Shown in pieces: positions 1 to 7,623 of a DNA stretch of 64,000 nt (its first letter is position 1; each line of letters begins with the position of its first letter). The position numbers and the translations under genes are program-made. The notes below the pieces were generated by a model. It worked only from the letters and a program-made list of their open reading frames with translations. It searched no databases and was not told where the DNA came from. The stretch comes from Virgibacillus proomii (lineage in GTDB: Bacteria > Bacillota > Bacilli > Bacillales > Amphibacillaceae). The DNA lies in contig NZ_JAHLNO010000029.1 in the NCBI RefSeq assembly GCF_018916875.1, forward strand, positions 1 to 64,000. Reading direction: 5' to 3'.

Positions 1-394
1 TAGGTTTTTCTAGCGACTGGCTAAGCTTGGACATTTGTTCTTTTTGATATTCCTTGTCCAGCATCCTAAAGACTTGGAAACCTTCGAGACCACTTTGCAT
101 GCGCAATTTTTTGATGACGTTATAAACCCACTCTTCAAATTCCTCCGCTTCTGGACGTTGCGATCTGAATATTGCTTTATAAATACCGAACTCACTTATA
201 GCAGAAAACTTTTGATTCATACCTGTCAATTTGACAGATGTGAGATACTTCTTTTTTAAATGCCTTGTCATTGCGCTTGTTTCGCTATAACCTAATGCGT
301 CAGCAACATCCTTAGCTACCGCCCACCATTCAGATGGTTCAACTTCAACAAATCTTATTTCGTGACCATTCCAATTTTCGGTACGAATGTCCAT
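1..394 (-). CDS. Phage antirepressor, Bro-N domain (3' end outside window)
   Basis: This open frame starts at ATG 394 and runs off position 1 without a stop, so only about 131 residues are visible. The visible part is a Bro-N antirepressor domain. It shows IRFVEVEPSEWWAVAKDVAD, then ALGYSETSAMTRHLKKKY, then the ISEFGIYKAIFRSQRPEAEE segment typical of the family. A strong GGAGG site lies 6–7 bases before the ATG. Proteins of this family in temperate phages bind DNA or repressors during induction. It is the most distal visible gene of the leftward early phage operon and the second Bro-N protein here after the gene at 906–1685. The family call is firm; the target is unknown. Confidence 0.85.
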   Translation of the reverse strand, partial: MDIRTENWNGHEIRFVEVEPSEWWAVAKDVADALGYSETSAMTRHLKKKYLTSVKLTGMNQKFSAISEFGIYKAIFRSQRPEAEEFEEWVYNVIKKLRMQSGLEGFQVFRMLDKEYQKEQMSKLSQSLEKP

Positions 395-497
395 TGGCTT
401 CCTCCTTCTCTTTTTTAGCTTTTAGAATACGTGGTACCGATGTTTCCAAAAAGAACATTAATACCTTACGTTTGATATGTTCAGGCATTTCATTCAT
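345..497 (-). CDS. Small phage protein, about 50 aa, unknown function
   Basis: A short frame starting at ATG 497 with an AAGGAGG site at ideal distance, the same leader seen before the neighbouring phage genes. It begins MNEMPEHIKRKVLMFFLETS, continues with basic residues (KAKKEKEEA), and ends at TGA 345. It overlaps the following antirepressor by about 50 bases in another frame. I do not recognise a domain. The ribosome-binding site and the compact phage-operon spacing are the only support. The last 16 or so residues lie inside the overlap and may not be conserved. Confidence 0.55.
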   Translation of the reverse strand: MNEMPEHIKRKVLMFFLETSVPRILKAKKEKEEANGHSYRKLEWSRNKIC

Positions 498-523
498 TTT
501 GCTTCCTCCTTCATTTCATTTGG

Positions 524-529
524 TATAAT
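524..529 (+). promoter_or_regulatory. Extended -10 promoter for the zinc-ribbon gene
   Basis: TATAAT at 524–529 is preceded by TG one base upstream (TGGTATAAT), an extended -10. It lies 23 bases before the GTG start at 552 and has no good -35. It faces against the surrounding leftward phage operon. Confidence 0.5.
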
Positions 530-551
530 CTCCCTAGAGGGAGGTGTTAAC

Positions 552-743
552 GTGAGTGTTAAGATAGATGTTTCTAAAAGCTTTGGTAAAAATTTAAATA
601 AAGCTATTTTAAAAAGCATTAAAGAACATACTAGAAAAAACGGAATTGATATCACATGCCCTACATGCGATAAAGAAATTAACGTTAAAAGCACTAACCC
701 TAAATGCAAACACTGTGGAACTACTTTTGATCTAAAGTTTTAA
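552..743 (+). CDS. Small zinc-ribbon protein of the prophage
   Basis: GTG start at 552 follows GGGAGGTG with 5–6 bases of spacing and gives a 63-residue protein. The N-terminal half is basic and helical. The C-terminal half is a zinc ribbon with Cys36-x2-Cys39 (CPTC) and Cys52-x2-Cys55 (CKHC). An upstream in-frame ATG at 477 exists, but it would precede the promoter and lacks a ribosome-binding site. The gene is transcribed against the surrounding early operon and its last 23 bases overlap the end of the convergent gene at 721–909. Function unknown; a small nucleic-acid-binding or regulatory protein expressed from the lysogen is a guess. Confidence 0.7.
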   Translation: MSVKIDVSKSFGKNLNKAILKSIKEHTRKNGIDITCPTCDKEINVKSTNPKCKHCGTTFDLKF

Positions 744-909
744 CAACAATCTCAAATTTTGTATTATTGGAAGCGTCATTTAATATGGCGCTTGCCTCTT
801 TTAATAATTCAAGGGCGTGTTCAACTTTGTTAGCAAATTCTTCTATACCATTTACATCAATTTGTAAATCGGTTTTATTTTCCTTTTCAAGTGTTTTTAA
901 TTCCTTCAT
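721..909 (-). CDS. Hypothetical phage protein, 62 aa
   Basis: ATG 909 with AAGGAGG seven bases upstream. It overlaps the stop of the antirepressor (ATGA), so translation is probably coupled. The 62 residues are acidic and predicted helical (EEFANKVEHALELLKEASAI), possibly a short coiled coil. No domain is recognised. It belongs to the leftward early operon running from the Cro-like gene at 2240. Confidence 0.65.
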   Translation of the reverse strand: MKELKTLEKENKTDLQIDVNGIEEFANKVEHALELLKEASAILNDASNNTKFEIVVKTLDQK

Positions 910-1685
910 TTTGCTTCCTCCTTCATAATTTCATTCACTTTACTAATCGCATTTTCGTAATACCGAAACGACGGAATTTGCTTATCACTATGCCTTGCTT
1001 TATCCAATGCCCAAATACCATATTCATCTGTTTTAAGCCCGTGCGCTTTAGCAATACGACCTACCTTATTAGCTGTTATGCCTAACTGTTTTGCAATTTC
1101 AGTAGCTGTGTACGTCTTTTCTATTTGCGGCTTTGTCTTAGCTTCTTTTCCTGTGATATGCTCTATAGCATTAATACCGAGTAACTCAACAGCGATTGGA
1201 GATAATACTTTATCCTTTTGCATTTCTAGGATTAATTTAGCTTGGCGAGTTTTAGCGTTTAATAGCATCGCTTCAGCACGTTGTTTTTGAATTTGTAGCT
1301 TGTCCTGTTCGGTTTGTGGCTTAGCTAGTTGGAGTTCTCCTTTTCTTAAAGACTTCAGTAACTTACGGACGAATGCACGAAACTCTCTCGCTTTTGGTTT
1401 TTTGGATAAAAGCGTTACTTCATATATGCCATCTTCGTTGAAAATACGAACCTCCCTTGTTACTTTTCTTCCACCTTCAACTAGGGACATTTTGTCCTCA
1501 GTTGAAAACTCAATATCTTTCAAGTAAGGATTTCTATTTACGATCTTTTGAATTCCACTTCTGTCGGAGTAATCCAATGCTTTTGATAAACCATCAATTG
1601 TCATAATGGGTTCGTTGTTTTCATTCCAGTACACTTCAACTTCATTTCCTTCAAACATTTCTTTTACTGCTAGTGATAGATTCAA
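906..1685 (-). CDS. Phage antirepressor with Bro-N domain and C-terminal helix-turn-helix
   Basis: A 259-residue protein. Residues ~15–115 form a Bro-N domain (TIDGLSKALDYSDRSGIQKI, then EVRIFNEDGIYEVTLLSKKP, then AREFRAFVRKLLKSLRKGE). Residues ~190–240 resemble a winged helix-turn-helix (TATEIAKQLGITANKVGRIA). Such proteins counter the CI-type repressor or regulate late steps in temperate phages. The start is TTG at 1685, four bases overlapping the stop of the DUF771 gene, with GGAGG six bases before; no closer ATG fits. It is a full-length family member in the leftward operon. The partner repressor is presumed, not shown, to be the one at 2442. Confidence 0.88.
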   Translation of the reverse strand: MNLSLAVKEMFEGNEVEVYWNENNEPIMTIDGLSKALDYSDRSGIQKIVNRNPYLKDIEFSTEDKMSLVEGGRKVTREVRIFNEDGIYEVTLLSKKPKAREFRAFVRKLLKSLRKGELQLAKPQTEQDKLQIQKQRAEAMLLNAKTRQAKLILEMQKDKVLSPIAVELLGINAIEHITGKEAKTKPQIEKTYTATEIAKQLGITANKVGRIAKAHGLKTDEYGIWALDKARHSDKQIPSFRYYENAISKVNEIMKEEAK

Positions 1686-1999
1686 TTCGCTTCCTCCTTC
1701 ACAATTTCGCTAAAGTTACGATCTAAGAATTTCGCCATCTTCCTAGCATGGAATAACCACGTTTGACCTTGAGATTCTGGATAGTAAACAAATTCTTCTA
1801 GTTGTTTTTTGAACTTAGGTGGATATAAAATATTATCCTTAATCCACAATTGCTTGCGGTTAATACGTTTTTCTAAGTCTTTCATAGTCCAATAGACACC
1901 TTCTAACGACTCATCTTTTAAACGTTCTAACTCTACCTTTTCAATTAAAACTTTGTCGCTAGGTATCGGAATGCTAAGAGATACGTTAAGTTGTTGCAT
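1682..1999 (-). CDS. DUF771 phage protein
   Basis: The start is ATG 1999 (MQQLNVSLSIPIPSDKVLIE), which has AAGGAGG at the right distance. A longer frame reaches 2053 but would overlap the upstream gene and has no site. The 105-residue protein has the DUF771 pattern: N-terminal beta region, then GVYWTMKDLEKRINRKQLWI, then a C-terminal basic helix. The family is found in Firmicute phages directly after cro/antirepressor genes and probably binds DNA through an excisionase-like fold; its role is not established. It sits 22 bases after the Cro-like gene and overlaps the antirepressor start. Confidence 0.8.
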   Translation of the reverse strand: MQQLNVSLSIPIPSDKVLIEKVELERLKDESLEGVYWTMKDLEKRINRKQLWIKDNILYPPKFKKQLEEFVYYPESQGQTWLFHARKMAKFLDRNFSEIVKEEAN

Positions 2000-2021
2000 A
2001 TTAACCCTCCTTACAACAAAT

Positions 2022-2240
2022 CTAATTAGCAATTTTTTCTGGTTCAGTATCAAACAAATATCCTAATTCTAGATCGGGGAAATATTTATTTCTGATTCTG
2101 ATAGCTTCCATCATTTGAAGTGGCGTTTTTCCATTTAACTTATCCGAAACTGTCGCCGTTCTCCCATTATAAAAATCGTTGGCAATGTCAACCCTTTTAA
2201 CCCCACGCCTTGCCATTTCTGCATCTAAGTTAGGGAACAT
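2022..2240 (-). CDS. Cro-like helix-turn-helix regulator
   Basis: A 72-residue protein starting MFPNLDAEMARRGVKRVDIA with an XRE-type helix-turn-helix at residues ~12–40 (RVDIANDFYNGRTATVSDKL). ATG 2240 has AAGGAGG seven bases upstream. It is divergent from the repressor at 2442 and separated from it by five operator-like dyads, the classic cro position. As the first gene of the leftward operon it should be silenced in the lysogen and then favour lytic growth. Identity as Cro is from position and size. Confidence 0.8.
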   Translation of the reverse strand: MFPNLDAEMARRGVKRVDIANDFYNGRTATVSDKLNGKTPLQMMEAIRIRNKYFPDLELGYLFDTEPEKIAN

Positions 2241-2284
2241 TATTTCAACCTCCTTTTTACGATGTGTCGTAACTTACAATTCCA

Positions 2285-2313
2285 ATAATATACGACACGT
2301 CGTAATTTGTCAA
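2285..2313 (-). promoter_or_regulatory. Leftward early phage promoter
   Basis: On the minus strand TTGACA (2313–2308), a 17-bp spacer and TATTAT (2290–2285) make a near-consensus sigma-A promoter for the Cro-like gene. Operator 2290–2305 occupies the spacer, so repressor binding would block it. Confidence 0.8.
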
Positions 2314-2378
2314 CACAAAAATATAGATTTTTTACGATAAATTGTAAAAAATCTATATACAAACATAAAAACAACTGT

Positions 2379-2384
2379 TATAAT
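2379..2384 (+). promoter_or_regulatory. -10 of the repressor promoter
   Basis: TATAAT at 2379–2384, 58 bases before the repressor ATG, with only a weak -35 near 2356. Operators at 2393 and 2414 lie just downstream, consistent with autoregulation. Confidence 0.5.
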
Positions 2385-2441
2385 CAATTTAGTTACGCTA
2401 TATCGTAACTAAAATACGACATAATGTAAGGTGGTGAGAAA

Positions 2442-3089
2442 ATGAGCAAGGGAGAAAGGTTGGAAAAACTAATAAAAGAAAGTCCATACAAAAATGTTTC
2501 TAGATTTTCAAAAGCTTCTGGTGTACCTTATACAACGATAAAATCATTTATAGAGAGAGACCTTAATAAGGCTGCCATCGATAGCGTTGTAAAGATAGCG
2601 AAAACGCTAAATGTAAGTGTAGAGTATTTAATAGAAGAGGAAATTCCTTTGAAACAAGAAGCCAGCTCTTCTGATTACCCTTACCTTCCAGTCCACGTTG
2701 CCGCAGGATTACCAGAAATGATCGATCCTGTATCGGAGGATGATGTGGAAACAATATCTATCCCAGACGCAATAATGGGTAAATGGGCAGGCAGAGACGA
2801 CATCTTTTTGATGAGAGTTAACGGCGAATCGATGAACAAGATAATACCTAACGACTCTTTGATAGCTGTCAAAAAAATAGATATAAACAACTTGCAGAAC
2901 GGAGACATAGTTGTTTACAGTAATCACTATGAATACTCCGTTAAACGATTTTATAAATTTGATGACAGACTGGTATTCAAACCATCATCAACCGACATCA
3001 GGTTTAGTGATAACAACGTACCGTTTGACAGTTATCACAATTTAAAAATACACGGAAAGGTAGTTCTGTATATAGTTAATTTAGATTAA
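2442..3089 (+). CDS. Prophage CI-type repressor with S24 self-cleavage domain
   Basis: A 215-residue repressor. Residues ~5–65 are an XRE helix-turn-helix (FSKASGVPYTTIKSFIERD). Residues ~80–210 are an S24/LexA-type peptidase: the Ala88-Gly89 cleavage pair lies in VHVAAGLPE, Ser130 in RVNGESMNKI and Lys168 in YSVKRF. In this family RecA filaments trigger self-cleavage at Ala-Gly, so the prophage should be SOS-inducible. GGTGGTGAG precedes the ATG. It is divergent from the Cro-like gene across the operator array, and a terminator separates it from the integrase. Confidence 0.93.
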   Translation: MSKGERLEKLIKESPYKNVSRFSKASGVPYTTIKSFIERDLNKAAIDSVVKIAKTLNVSVEYLIEEEIPLKQEASSSDYPYLPVHVAAGLPEMIDPVSEDDVETISIPDAIMGKWAGRDDIFLMRVNGESMNKIIPNDSLIAVKKIDINNLQNGDIVVYSNHYEYSVKRFYKFDDRLVFKPSSTDIRFSDNNVPFDSYHNLKIHGKVVLYIVNLD

Positions 3090-3116
3090 TTTTTTAGCGC
3101 TAGGAAATTAATTATC

Positions 3117-3142
3117 GGGCAGTTAGCTACTGCCCTATTTTT
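3117..3142 (+). terminator. Terminator between repressor and integrase
   Basis: GGGCAGT and ACTGCCC form a short GC stem around TAGCT, followed by TATTTTTA. It ends 16 bases before the integrase ATG. Confidence 0.7.
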
Positions 3143-3157
3143 ATAAGGAGTGATAAC

Positions 3158-4267
3158 ATGGCTAGCTTTACAAAAAGAGGTAAGACATGGCAATACACTA
3201 TTAGTCGTATGGTTAACGGTAAGTCAAAACCGATAAGAAAAGGAGGGTTTAAAACAAAAAGAGAAGCACAGGCGGCAGCCGCCGATATTGAGTCGAAAAT
3301 GAATAAGGGTTTTAGTCCAATAACGCGGAAAGTTCCTTTTAATGAATACTTTGAAACATGGATAAAAACATATAAAACAGACATTAAAGAAAACACATTG
3401 GCACGTTATAACAATTCATTAGACACTATTAACGAATACTTTAACGATACGGCTATACAGGATATAACAAAGCGATCTTACCAATCTTTTTTAAATGAGT
3501 ACGCAAAAAATCACGCAAAAGAAACCACAAGAAAACTAAACACACATATACGATCTTGCGTTTTAAATGCGATTGACGAGGGTATTATACATGTTAATTT
3601 TACAAGAGGTGCAGTAGTTACCGGAAAGCAGGGTAAAAGCAACGATGAAAAATATTTGAATTATGACGAGAGTCAAAAGCTTTTAAATGCTATTTTGGAA
3701 AAGAAAAAGAAAGCTTTAACAGATTACTTAATAATACTGGCTCTTACATCGGGTATGAGATTTGGTGAAATGGTCGGCCTAACTCGTAAAGACTTTGATT
3801 TTGACAATAACACCATCAATATAAATAAAACCTGGGGATATACAAATAAAATGCATAAAGGATGGGGAGAAACGAAAACAGGGGAACAACGAGTTATAAA
3901 AATGGATACACAGACAATGGGGTTATTTCAAGACCTTTTTGAGAGAAGACCAGAAAATATAAAGAAGCTAGTGTTTTATAGTCCAACATCTAAGTACCAT
4001 GTTATTAGTAATAGCGCAGTCAATAAGCAATTAAGGGAAATGATGACCAAACTAGACATAAAAGGGAAAGAGATTACTATACACAGCATGAGGCATACCC
4101 ATGCATCTGTTTTGCTTTACCAAGGAGTATCTTTTTATTATGTGTCCAAACGGTTAGGTCATAAGGATATAGAAACAACATTAAACACATATTCTCATGT
4201 GATAAAAGAAATGGAAGAACGAGACGAAAATATGAGCGCCGAAACTTTCCAAAGAATGTATGTGTAA
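3158..4267 (+). CDS. int: Phage tyrosine integrase
   Basis: A 369-residue tyrosine recombinase. Residues ~1–50 are an AP2-like arm-binding domain (GKTWQYTISRMVNGKSKPIR), ~60–145 a SAM-like core-binding domain, and ~165–360 the catalytic domain. The catalytic residues are visible: Arg201 (SGMRFGE), His309/Arg312 (HSMRHTH), His335 (LGHKD) and nucleophile Tyr345 (NTYSHV). AAGGAG precedes the ATG. Its end lies 138 bases from the 3' end of tRNA-Arg, the expected attachment site. It catalyses integration and, with an excisionase not seen here, excision. Confidence 0.95.
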   Translation: MASFTKRGKTWQYTISRMVNGKSKPIRKGGFKTKREAQAAAADIESKMNKGFSPITRKVPFNEYFETWIKTYKTDIKENTLARYNNSLDTINEYFNDTAIQDITKRSYQSFLNEYAKNHAKETTRKLNTHIRSCVLNAIDEGIIHVNFTRGAVVTGKQGKSNDEKYLNYDESQKLLNAILEKKKKALTDYLIILALTSGMRFGEMVGLTRKDFDFDNNTININKTWGYTNKMHKGWGETKTGEQRVIKMDTQTMGLFQDLFERRPENIKKLVFYSPTSKYHVISNSAVNKQLREMMTKLDIKGKEITIHSMRHTHASVLLYQGVSFYYVSKRLGHKDIETTLNTYSHVIKEMEERDENMSAETFQRMYV

Positions 4268-4405
4268 AAAATGTGTAAAATAAAATAAAAAATGATGTTT
4301 TCTTGCGATAAACACCTTAGCCTCCAATACCCTCACAAACCTTGATATATCAACGTTTTTTAGTTCCTCTTGAATCTTTGCCAACAACCCAAAACAACGC
4401 AAATA
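4268..4405. other. Prophage right-end DNA, probable attachment region
   Basis: Non-coding DNA between integrase and tRNA-Arg. Arm-type integrase sites are expected here but I cannot define them. The core attachment sequence should overlap the tRNA 3' half; the matching left copy lies outside the window, so the junction cannot be proved. Confidence 0.5.
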
Positions 4406-4478
4406 CGCCCCCGGCAGGATTCGAACCTGCGACACACGGTTTAGGAAACCGATGCTCTATCCCCTGAGCTACGGGGGC
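4406..4478 (-). tRNA. tRNA-Arg (anticodon CCT)
   Basis: Reading the minus strand, a 73-nt cloverleaf begins GCCCCCGTAGCTC and ends CCGGGGGCG. The acceptor stem is GC-rich, the anticodon loop is TTCCTAA (anticodon CCT, decoding AGG), and the T-loop is GGTTCGAATCC. CCA is not encoded. The 3' end faces the prophage integrase, a typical integration site. Confidence 0.95.
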
Positions 4479-4668
4479 ATTTATTCAGAATTAACTATAG
4501 AATTCTCGTCTTTTTCTTAAACTTTATTGGCTATTTCTATCAAGCATTATCTATTATACAAAATTCCGCCAAACTTGAAAAGTACTAGATAAACTTAACA
4601 TGGTTTCCGCTTTGCTTGTATGATAAAATATTATACATCTGTTTCGTTATGGATTGGAGGAATAAGCA

Positions 4669-5310
4669 ATGTTAAAAATTCCTTTTATTGCAGTTGAAGG
4701 GCCTATCGGTATTGGTAAAACCTCCCTTGCTGAAAAATTAGCTGCACATTTTCAGTTTCATCTATTGAAGGAAATTGTAGAGGAAAATCCTTTTTTAGGA
4801 AAGTTTTATGAAAATATCGAAGAGTGGAGCTTTCAAACAGAGATGTTTTTCTTATGCAATCGCTATAAACAATTAGAAGACATCAAAAGAGATTATATAA
4901 GCAAATACAAACCAGTCGTTGCAGATTATCATATATTTAAAAATATGATTTTTGCAAAGCGGACGTTGCCTAAAGATAAATTTCTTAAATATGAACAAAT
5001 ATTTAATATTTTAACGAAGGACATGCCTACACCGAATATAATCGTTTATTTGCATGCGAGCCTAGAAACTATTTTAAAACGGATAGAGCTTCGCGGAAGG
5101 GAATTTGAACAAAACATACAAACTTCCTATTTAGGACAGCTTGTACAGGATTATGAAATGTTTATGGATCATTTTGAGAAGGAATATCCTTCGATTCCAG
5201 TAATCCGAATTGATGGTGATAAGGTTGACTTTGTTTGTTATCAGGAACATTTGGATCAGATCATAGAGCAAGTTTCGAAACAGCTGCCTTATAAATTTCA
5301 ACAAACATAA
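4669..5310 (+). CDS. dgk: Deoxyguanosine kinase
   Basis: A 213-residue deoxynucleoside kinase that phosphorylates deoxyguanosine for dNTP salvage. The P-loop is GPIGIGKTS at residues ~11–19, followed by EIVEENPFLGKFYENIEEW and FFLCNRYKQLED. ADYHIFKN replaces the DRS motif of the sister gene, as in the Bacillus deoxyguanosine kinase. A lid region (RIELRGREFE) follows. GGAGGAATAAGC precedes ATG 4669. The partner kinase dck follows 31 bases downstream in the same operon. This pair sits beside serS/tRNA-Ser in Bacillus, and here the prophage and proC are near neighbours. Confidence 0.93.
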   Translation: MLKIPFIAVEGPIGIGKTSLAEKLAAHFQFHLLKEIVEENPFLGKFYENIEEWSFQTEMFFLCNRYKQLEDIKRDYISKYKPVVADYHIFKNMIFAKRTLPKDKFLKYEQIFNILTKDMPTPNIIVYLHASLETILKRIELRGREFEQNIQTSYLGQLVQDYEMFMDHFEKEYPSIPVIRIDGDKVDFVCYQEHLDQIIEQVSKQLPYKFQQT

Positions 5311-5341
5311 GAAAAAAGTTAAGAAAGGGAAAGACATAATT

Positions 5342-6022
5342 ATGAAGGCAAGAGAAAAATACAATATCCCACATGACAGCATTATTACAATTGCTGGTAC
5401 CGTCGGTGTTGGTAAATCGACAATGACACATGCATTAGCAAATGCCCTTAAGTTTAAAACGTCGTTCGAAAAAGTGGATACAAATCCTTATTTGGAGAAG
5501 TTTTATGCGGATTTTGAACGATGGAGCTTTCATCTGCAAATTTATTTTTTAGCAGAACGGTTTAAAGAACAAAAGAAAATTTTTGAATACGGTGGCGGGT
5601 TTATTCAAGACCGTTCCATATACGAGGATACAGGCATTTTTGCAAAAATGCATTATGATAATGGAACGATGTCCAAAACAGATTATGAAACATATACAAA
5701 CCTGTTTGAAGCTATGGTTATGACGCCATATTTCCCTCATCCGGATTTACTTATATATTTAGAAGGTTCTTTTGATGAGATCATCGAACGTATTCATAAA
5801 CGCGGTCGTGAAATGGAGAAAAATACACCCATTTCTTATTGGCAGGAATTGTATAACCGTTATGAAGAATGGATCAATAACTTTAATGCTTGCCCCATCC
5901 TTAGAATTAATATATCTGACTATGATGTCATAAATCAGGAAAAGTCGATTGAGCCGATTCTCAAGCGAATTGGACATTTTATCGAACAGTCACGAAAATG
6001 GAAAGCACGAGAACGGGTATAA
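5342..6022 (+). CDS. dck: Deoxyadenosine/deoxycytidine kinase
   Basis: A 226-residue kinase of the same fold as the upstream gene. P-loop GTVGVGKST at residues ~19–27, FERWSFHLQIYFLAERFKEQ at ~60–80, and the diagnostic DRSIYED motif, with a FPHPDLLIYLEG strand and an arginine-rich lid (RIHKRGREME). It closely matches the Bacillus enzyme that phosphorylates deoxyadenosine and deoxycytidine. It is the second gene of a two-gene operon with dgk, followed about 195 bases later by a hairpin terminator. Confidence 0.94.
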   Translation: MKAREKYNIPHDSIITIAGTVGVGKSTMTHALANALKFKTSFEKVDTNPYLEKFYADFERWSFHLQIYFLAERFKEQKKIFEYGGGFIQDRSIYEDTGIFAKMHYDNGTMSKTDYETYTNLFEAMVMTPYFPHPDLLIYLEGSFDEIIERIHKRGREMEKNTPISYWQELYNRYEEWINNFNACPILRINISDYDVINQEKSIEPILKRIGHFIEQSRKWKARERV

Positions 6023-6720
6023 TTATGATACAATCAAATCATTATCGCAACATTCGATAATGGAAGTAGGGACAGCGGAAATATCTATAGGATTATTTAA
6101 AGAAAACTAAGCAATTGCCAAGTTTCCAAACAGACAATCTGCTAGAATTTTTGGAGTATCTAAAAGACATACATTCGCTTGTATAACACTATGTTCCTGC
6201 TCGTTTATAAAATTTGCTCCTTAAAAAATGGCGACGTTATTATCCGTTGCCATTTTTTAAGGTGCTTCTTTGTTTTCTTGGTTATTCTAAAAACTTATGG
6301 AAAACTATATCCTCTACTTTTAGATCACTTACAAAGTGAAACTTCATTCAGTTGGACTTTTCCTTCATTTTTTACTAATTAAAAGAAGAACAAAGGTAAA
6401 TTTCACGTGCTTTTGAAAAACCTCCATGTATGGCTTCGAAGTTTTCTTTAGTCCTTGAAAAATCGCGATGTATCACTATCGAAGTTTTTCTTGTCTTTGA
6501 ATAAGAAGAATACTTTTTCGGCGTGTGATGCCTATTCAAGCAATCTCCCTGGTTCTATCGCCCCGAACGAATCGGGCATTTAGGTGTCGTTATCTCCTTA
6601 GATAGACTTCTTCACATTCTTAAAGTAGAAGTCTTACGGAACCTTAGATGGAGTAAAAAATCTCCACGGAACTGTCATTCTTCCTTAACACAGCTTGTTT
6701 TTTACTTCGCATGTACAAAA
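6023..6720. other. Intergenic region between dck and proC with repeat remnants
   Basis: No convincing gene. It holds a hairpin at 6217–6263, degenerate family D units (~6410–6545, with CTTGAAAAA and TTTTTCGGCGTGTGATG) and a degenerate family C copy (~6560–6690, with CGAATCGGGCATTTAGGTG). A 67-codon frame at 6179–6382 only reads through the terminator and repeats. Confidence 0.7.
6217..6263. terminator. Bidirectional terminator after dck
   Basis: CCTTAAAAAATGGC pairs with GCCATTTTTTAAGG around an 18-base loop. Poly-A on one side and poly-T on the other allow termination from both directions. Confidence 0.75.
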
Positions 6721-7530
6721 TTACTTCCCCAATTCTAGGGATCGGTCTCTAGCCGCATATATACAATCTACTACCATTTTTTGAAAATCATTTTGCTCTA
6801 AAATATGAATTCCTGCCTCTGTGGTTCCGGCTGGGCTCGTAATCTTTTTGCGTAGTTCCACAGCTGTTTCTTTCGATTGATTCAGCATCTCTCCTGCTCC
6901 AAGCACTGTTTGATTAATTAATTGCTTAGCTGTCTTTTCATCCATTCCAGCCTCTACAGCAGCTTTTTCCATTGCTTCCACTACATAATAAATATATGCT
7001 GGACCACTGCCAGAAAGCGCCGTGACCAAATGCATTTCGGCTTCATCAACTACTACCGTTGTCCCGATCGTGTTAAATAATTGTACACCTACTTTTAGAT
7101 GTTCTTCTGTTACATAAGCGCCTGTACATAAAGCTGTTGCAGAATAACCGATGGAAGCTGATGTGTTTGGCATTGCTCGAATAATAGGGATAGTTAAACC
7201 GACAAATTCCTGAATCGCAGTCGTTGACACACCTGCTGTCACAGAAATAATTAATTGCTCCCTCCTCAAGTATTTTTTGATAGGCTGGATTGCCTGTTCA
7301 ATATCATTCGGTTTAACAGCTAAAAAAATAATATCGGAATGATTAATTAAATCTTCCTTATCATGTATAATGTTCATCTGATAACGTTCCTTCAATTGTT
7401 GAAGTCTCTCGTAATCATTGCGATTTGTTACCGTTAATTGGCTTTTATCGATAATTCCAGATCGTACTAAACCGGCAATAATTGCCTCAGCAATAGATCC
7501 AGCACCAATAAATGCAATATATTTATCCAT
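6721..7530 (-). CDS. proC: Pyrroline-5-carboxylate reductase
   Basis: A 269-residue enzyme for the last step of proline synthesis (pyrroline-5-carboxylate to proline, NAD(P)H). An N-terminal Rossmann motif FIGAGSIAEAIIAGL (residues ~6–20), the RAMPNTSASIG segment near 120 and the C-terminal dimer/substrate motif SGSGPAYIYYVVEAMEKAA are all present, with length normal for the family. AAGGAGGAG precedes ATG 7530. About 845 bases upstream lies a T-box leader with a proline specifier (8372–8615). The family and T-box match Bacillus proI, but the intervening repeats are unusual. Confidence 0.94.
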   Translation of the reverse strand: MDKYIAFIGAGSIAEAIIAGLVRSGIIDKSQLTVTNRNDYERLQQLKERYQMNIIHDKEDLINHSDIIFLAVKPNDIEQAIQPIKKYLRREQLIISVTAGVSTTAIQEFVGLTIPIIRAMPNTSASIGYSATALCTGAYVTEEHLKVGVQLFNTIGTTVVVDEAEMHLVTALSGSGPAYIYYVVEAMEKAAVEAGMDEKTAKQLINQTVLGAGEMLNQSKETAVELRKKITSPAGTTEAGIHILEQNDFQKMVVDCIYAARDRSLELGK

Positions 7531-7623
7531 ATTTTACTCCTCCTTCAACACTTCTTCATAAAACGAACAAACAAAGCATAAAACGCTGGTTATCGACGAC
7601 AAACTGGCGAGCTTCTAACAAGA

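Larger units (their letters stand above)
2257..2429. promoter_or_regulatory. Array of five phage operators
   Basis: Five 16-bp dyads with half-site TTACGA and a 4-bp centre lie at 2257–2272 (TTACGATGTGTCGTAA, perfect arms), 2290–2305, 2332–2347, 2393–2408 and 2414–2429. They fill the gap between the divergent Cro-like and repressor genes. Two flank the repressor's likely transcription start and one sits exactly inside the leftward promoter. Repressor and Cro are the expected ligands, as inferred from position. Confidence 0.85.

Noticed and set aside
10-259. Frames of 61 and 74 codons at the left edge
   Set aside because: They lie in other frames of the Bro-N antirepressor, which runs off the window.
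1-4400. Integrative conjugative element rather than prophage
   Set aside because: An integrase at a tRNA is shared by both, but the S24 repressor, Cro-like gene, DUF771 and Bro-N antirepressors point to a phage lysogeny region, and no conjugation gene is visible. The rest lies outside the window, so this is a preference, not proof.
6023-6180. Possible gene remnant after dck (KTKQLPSFQTDNLLEFLEYL)
   Set aside because: Only about 30 codons between stops, no start or ribosome-binding site, and no family recognised.
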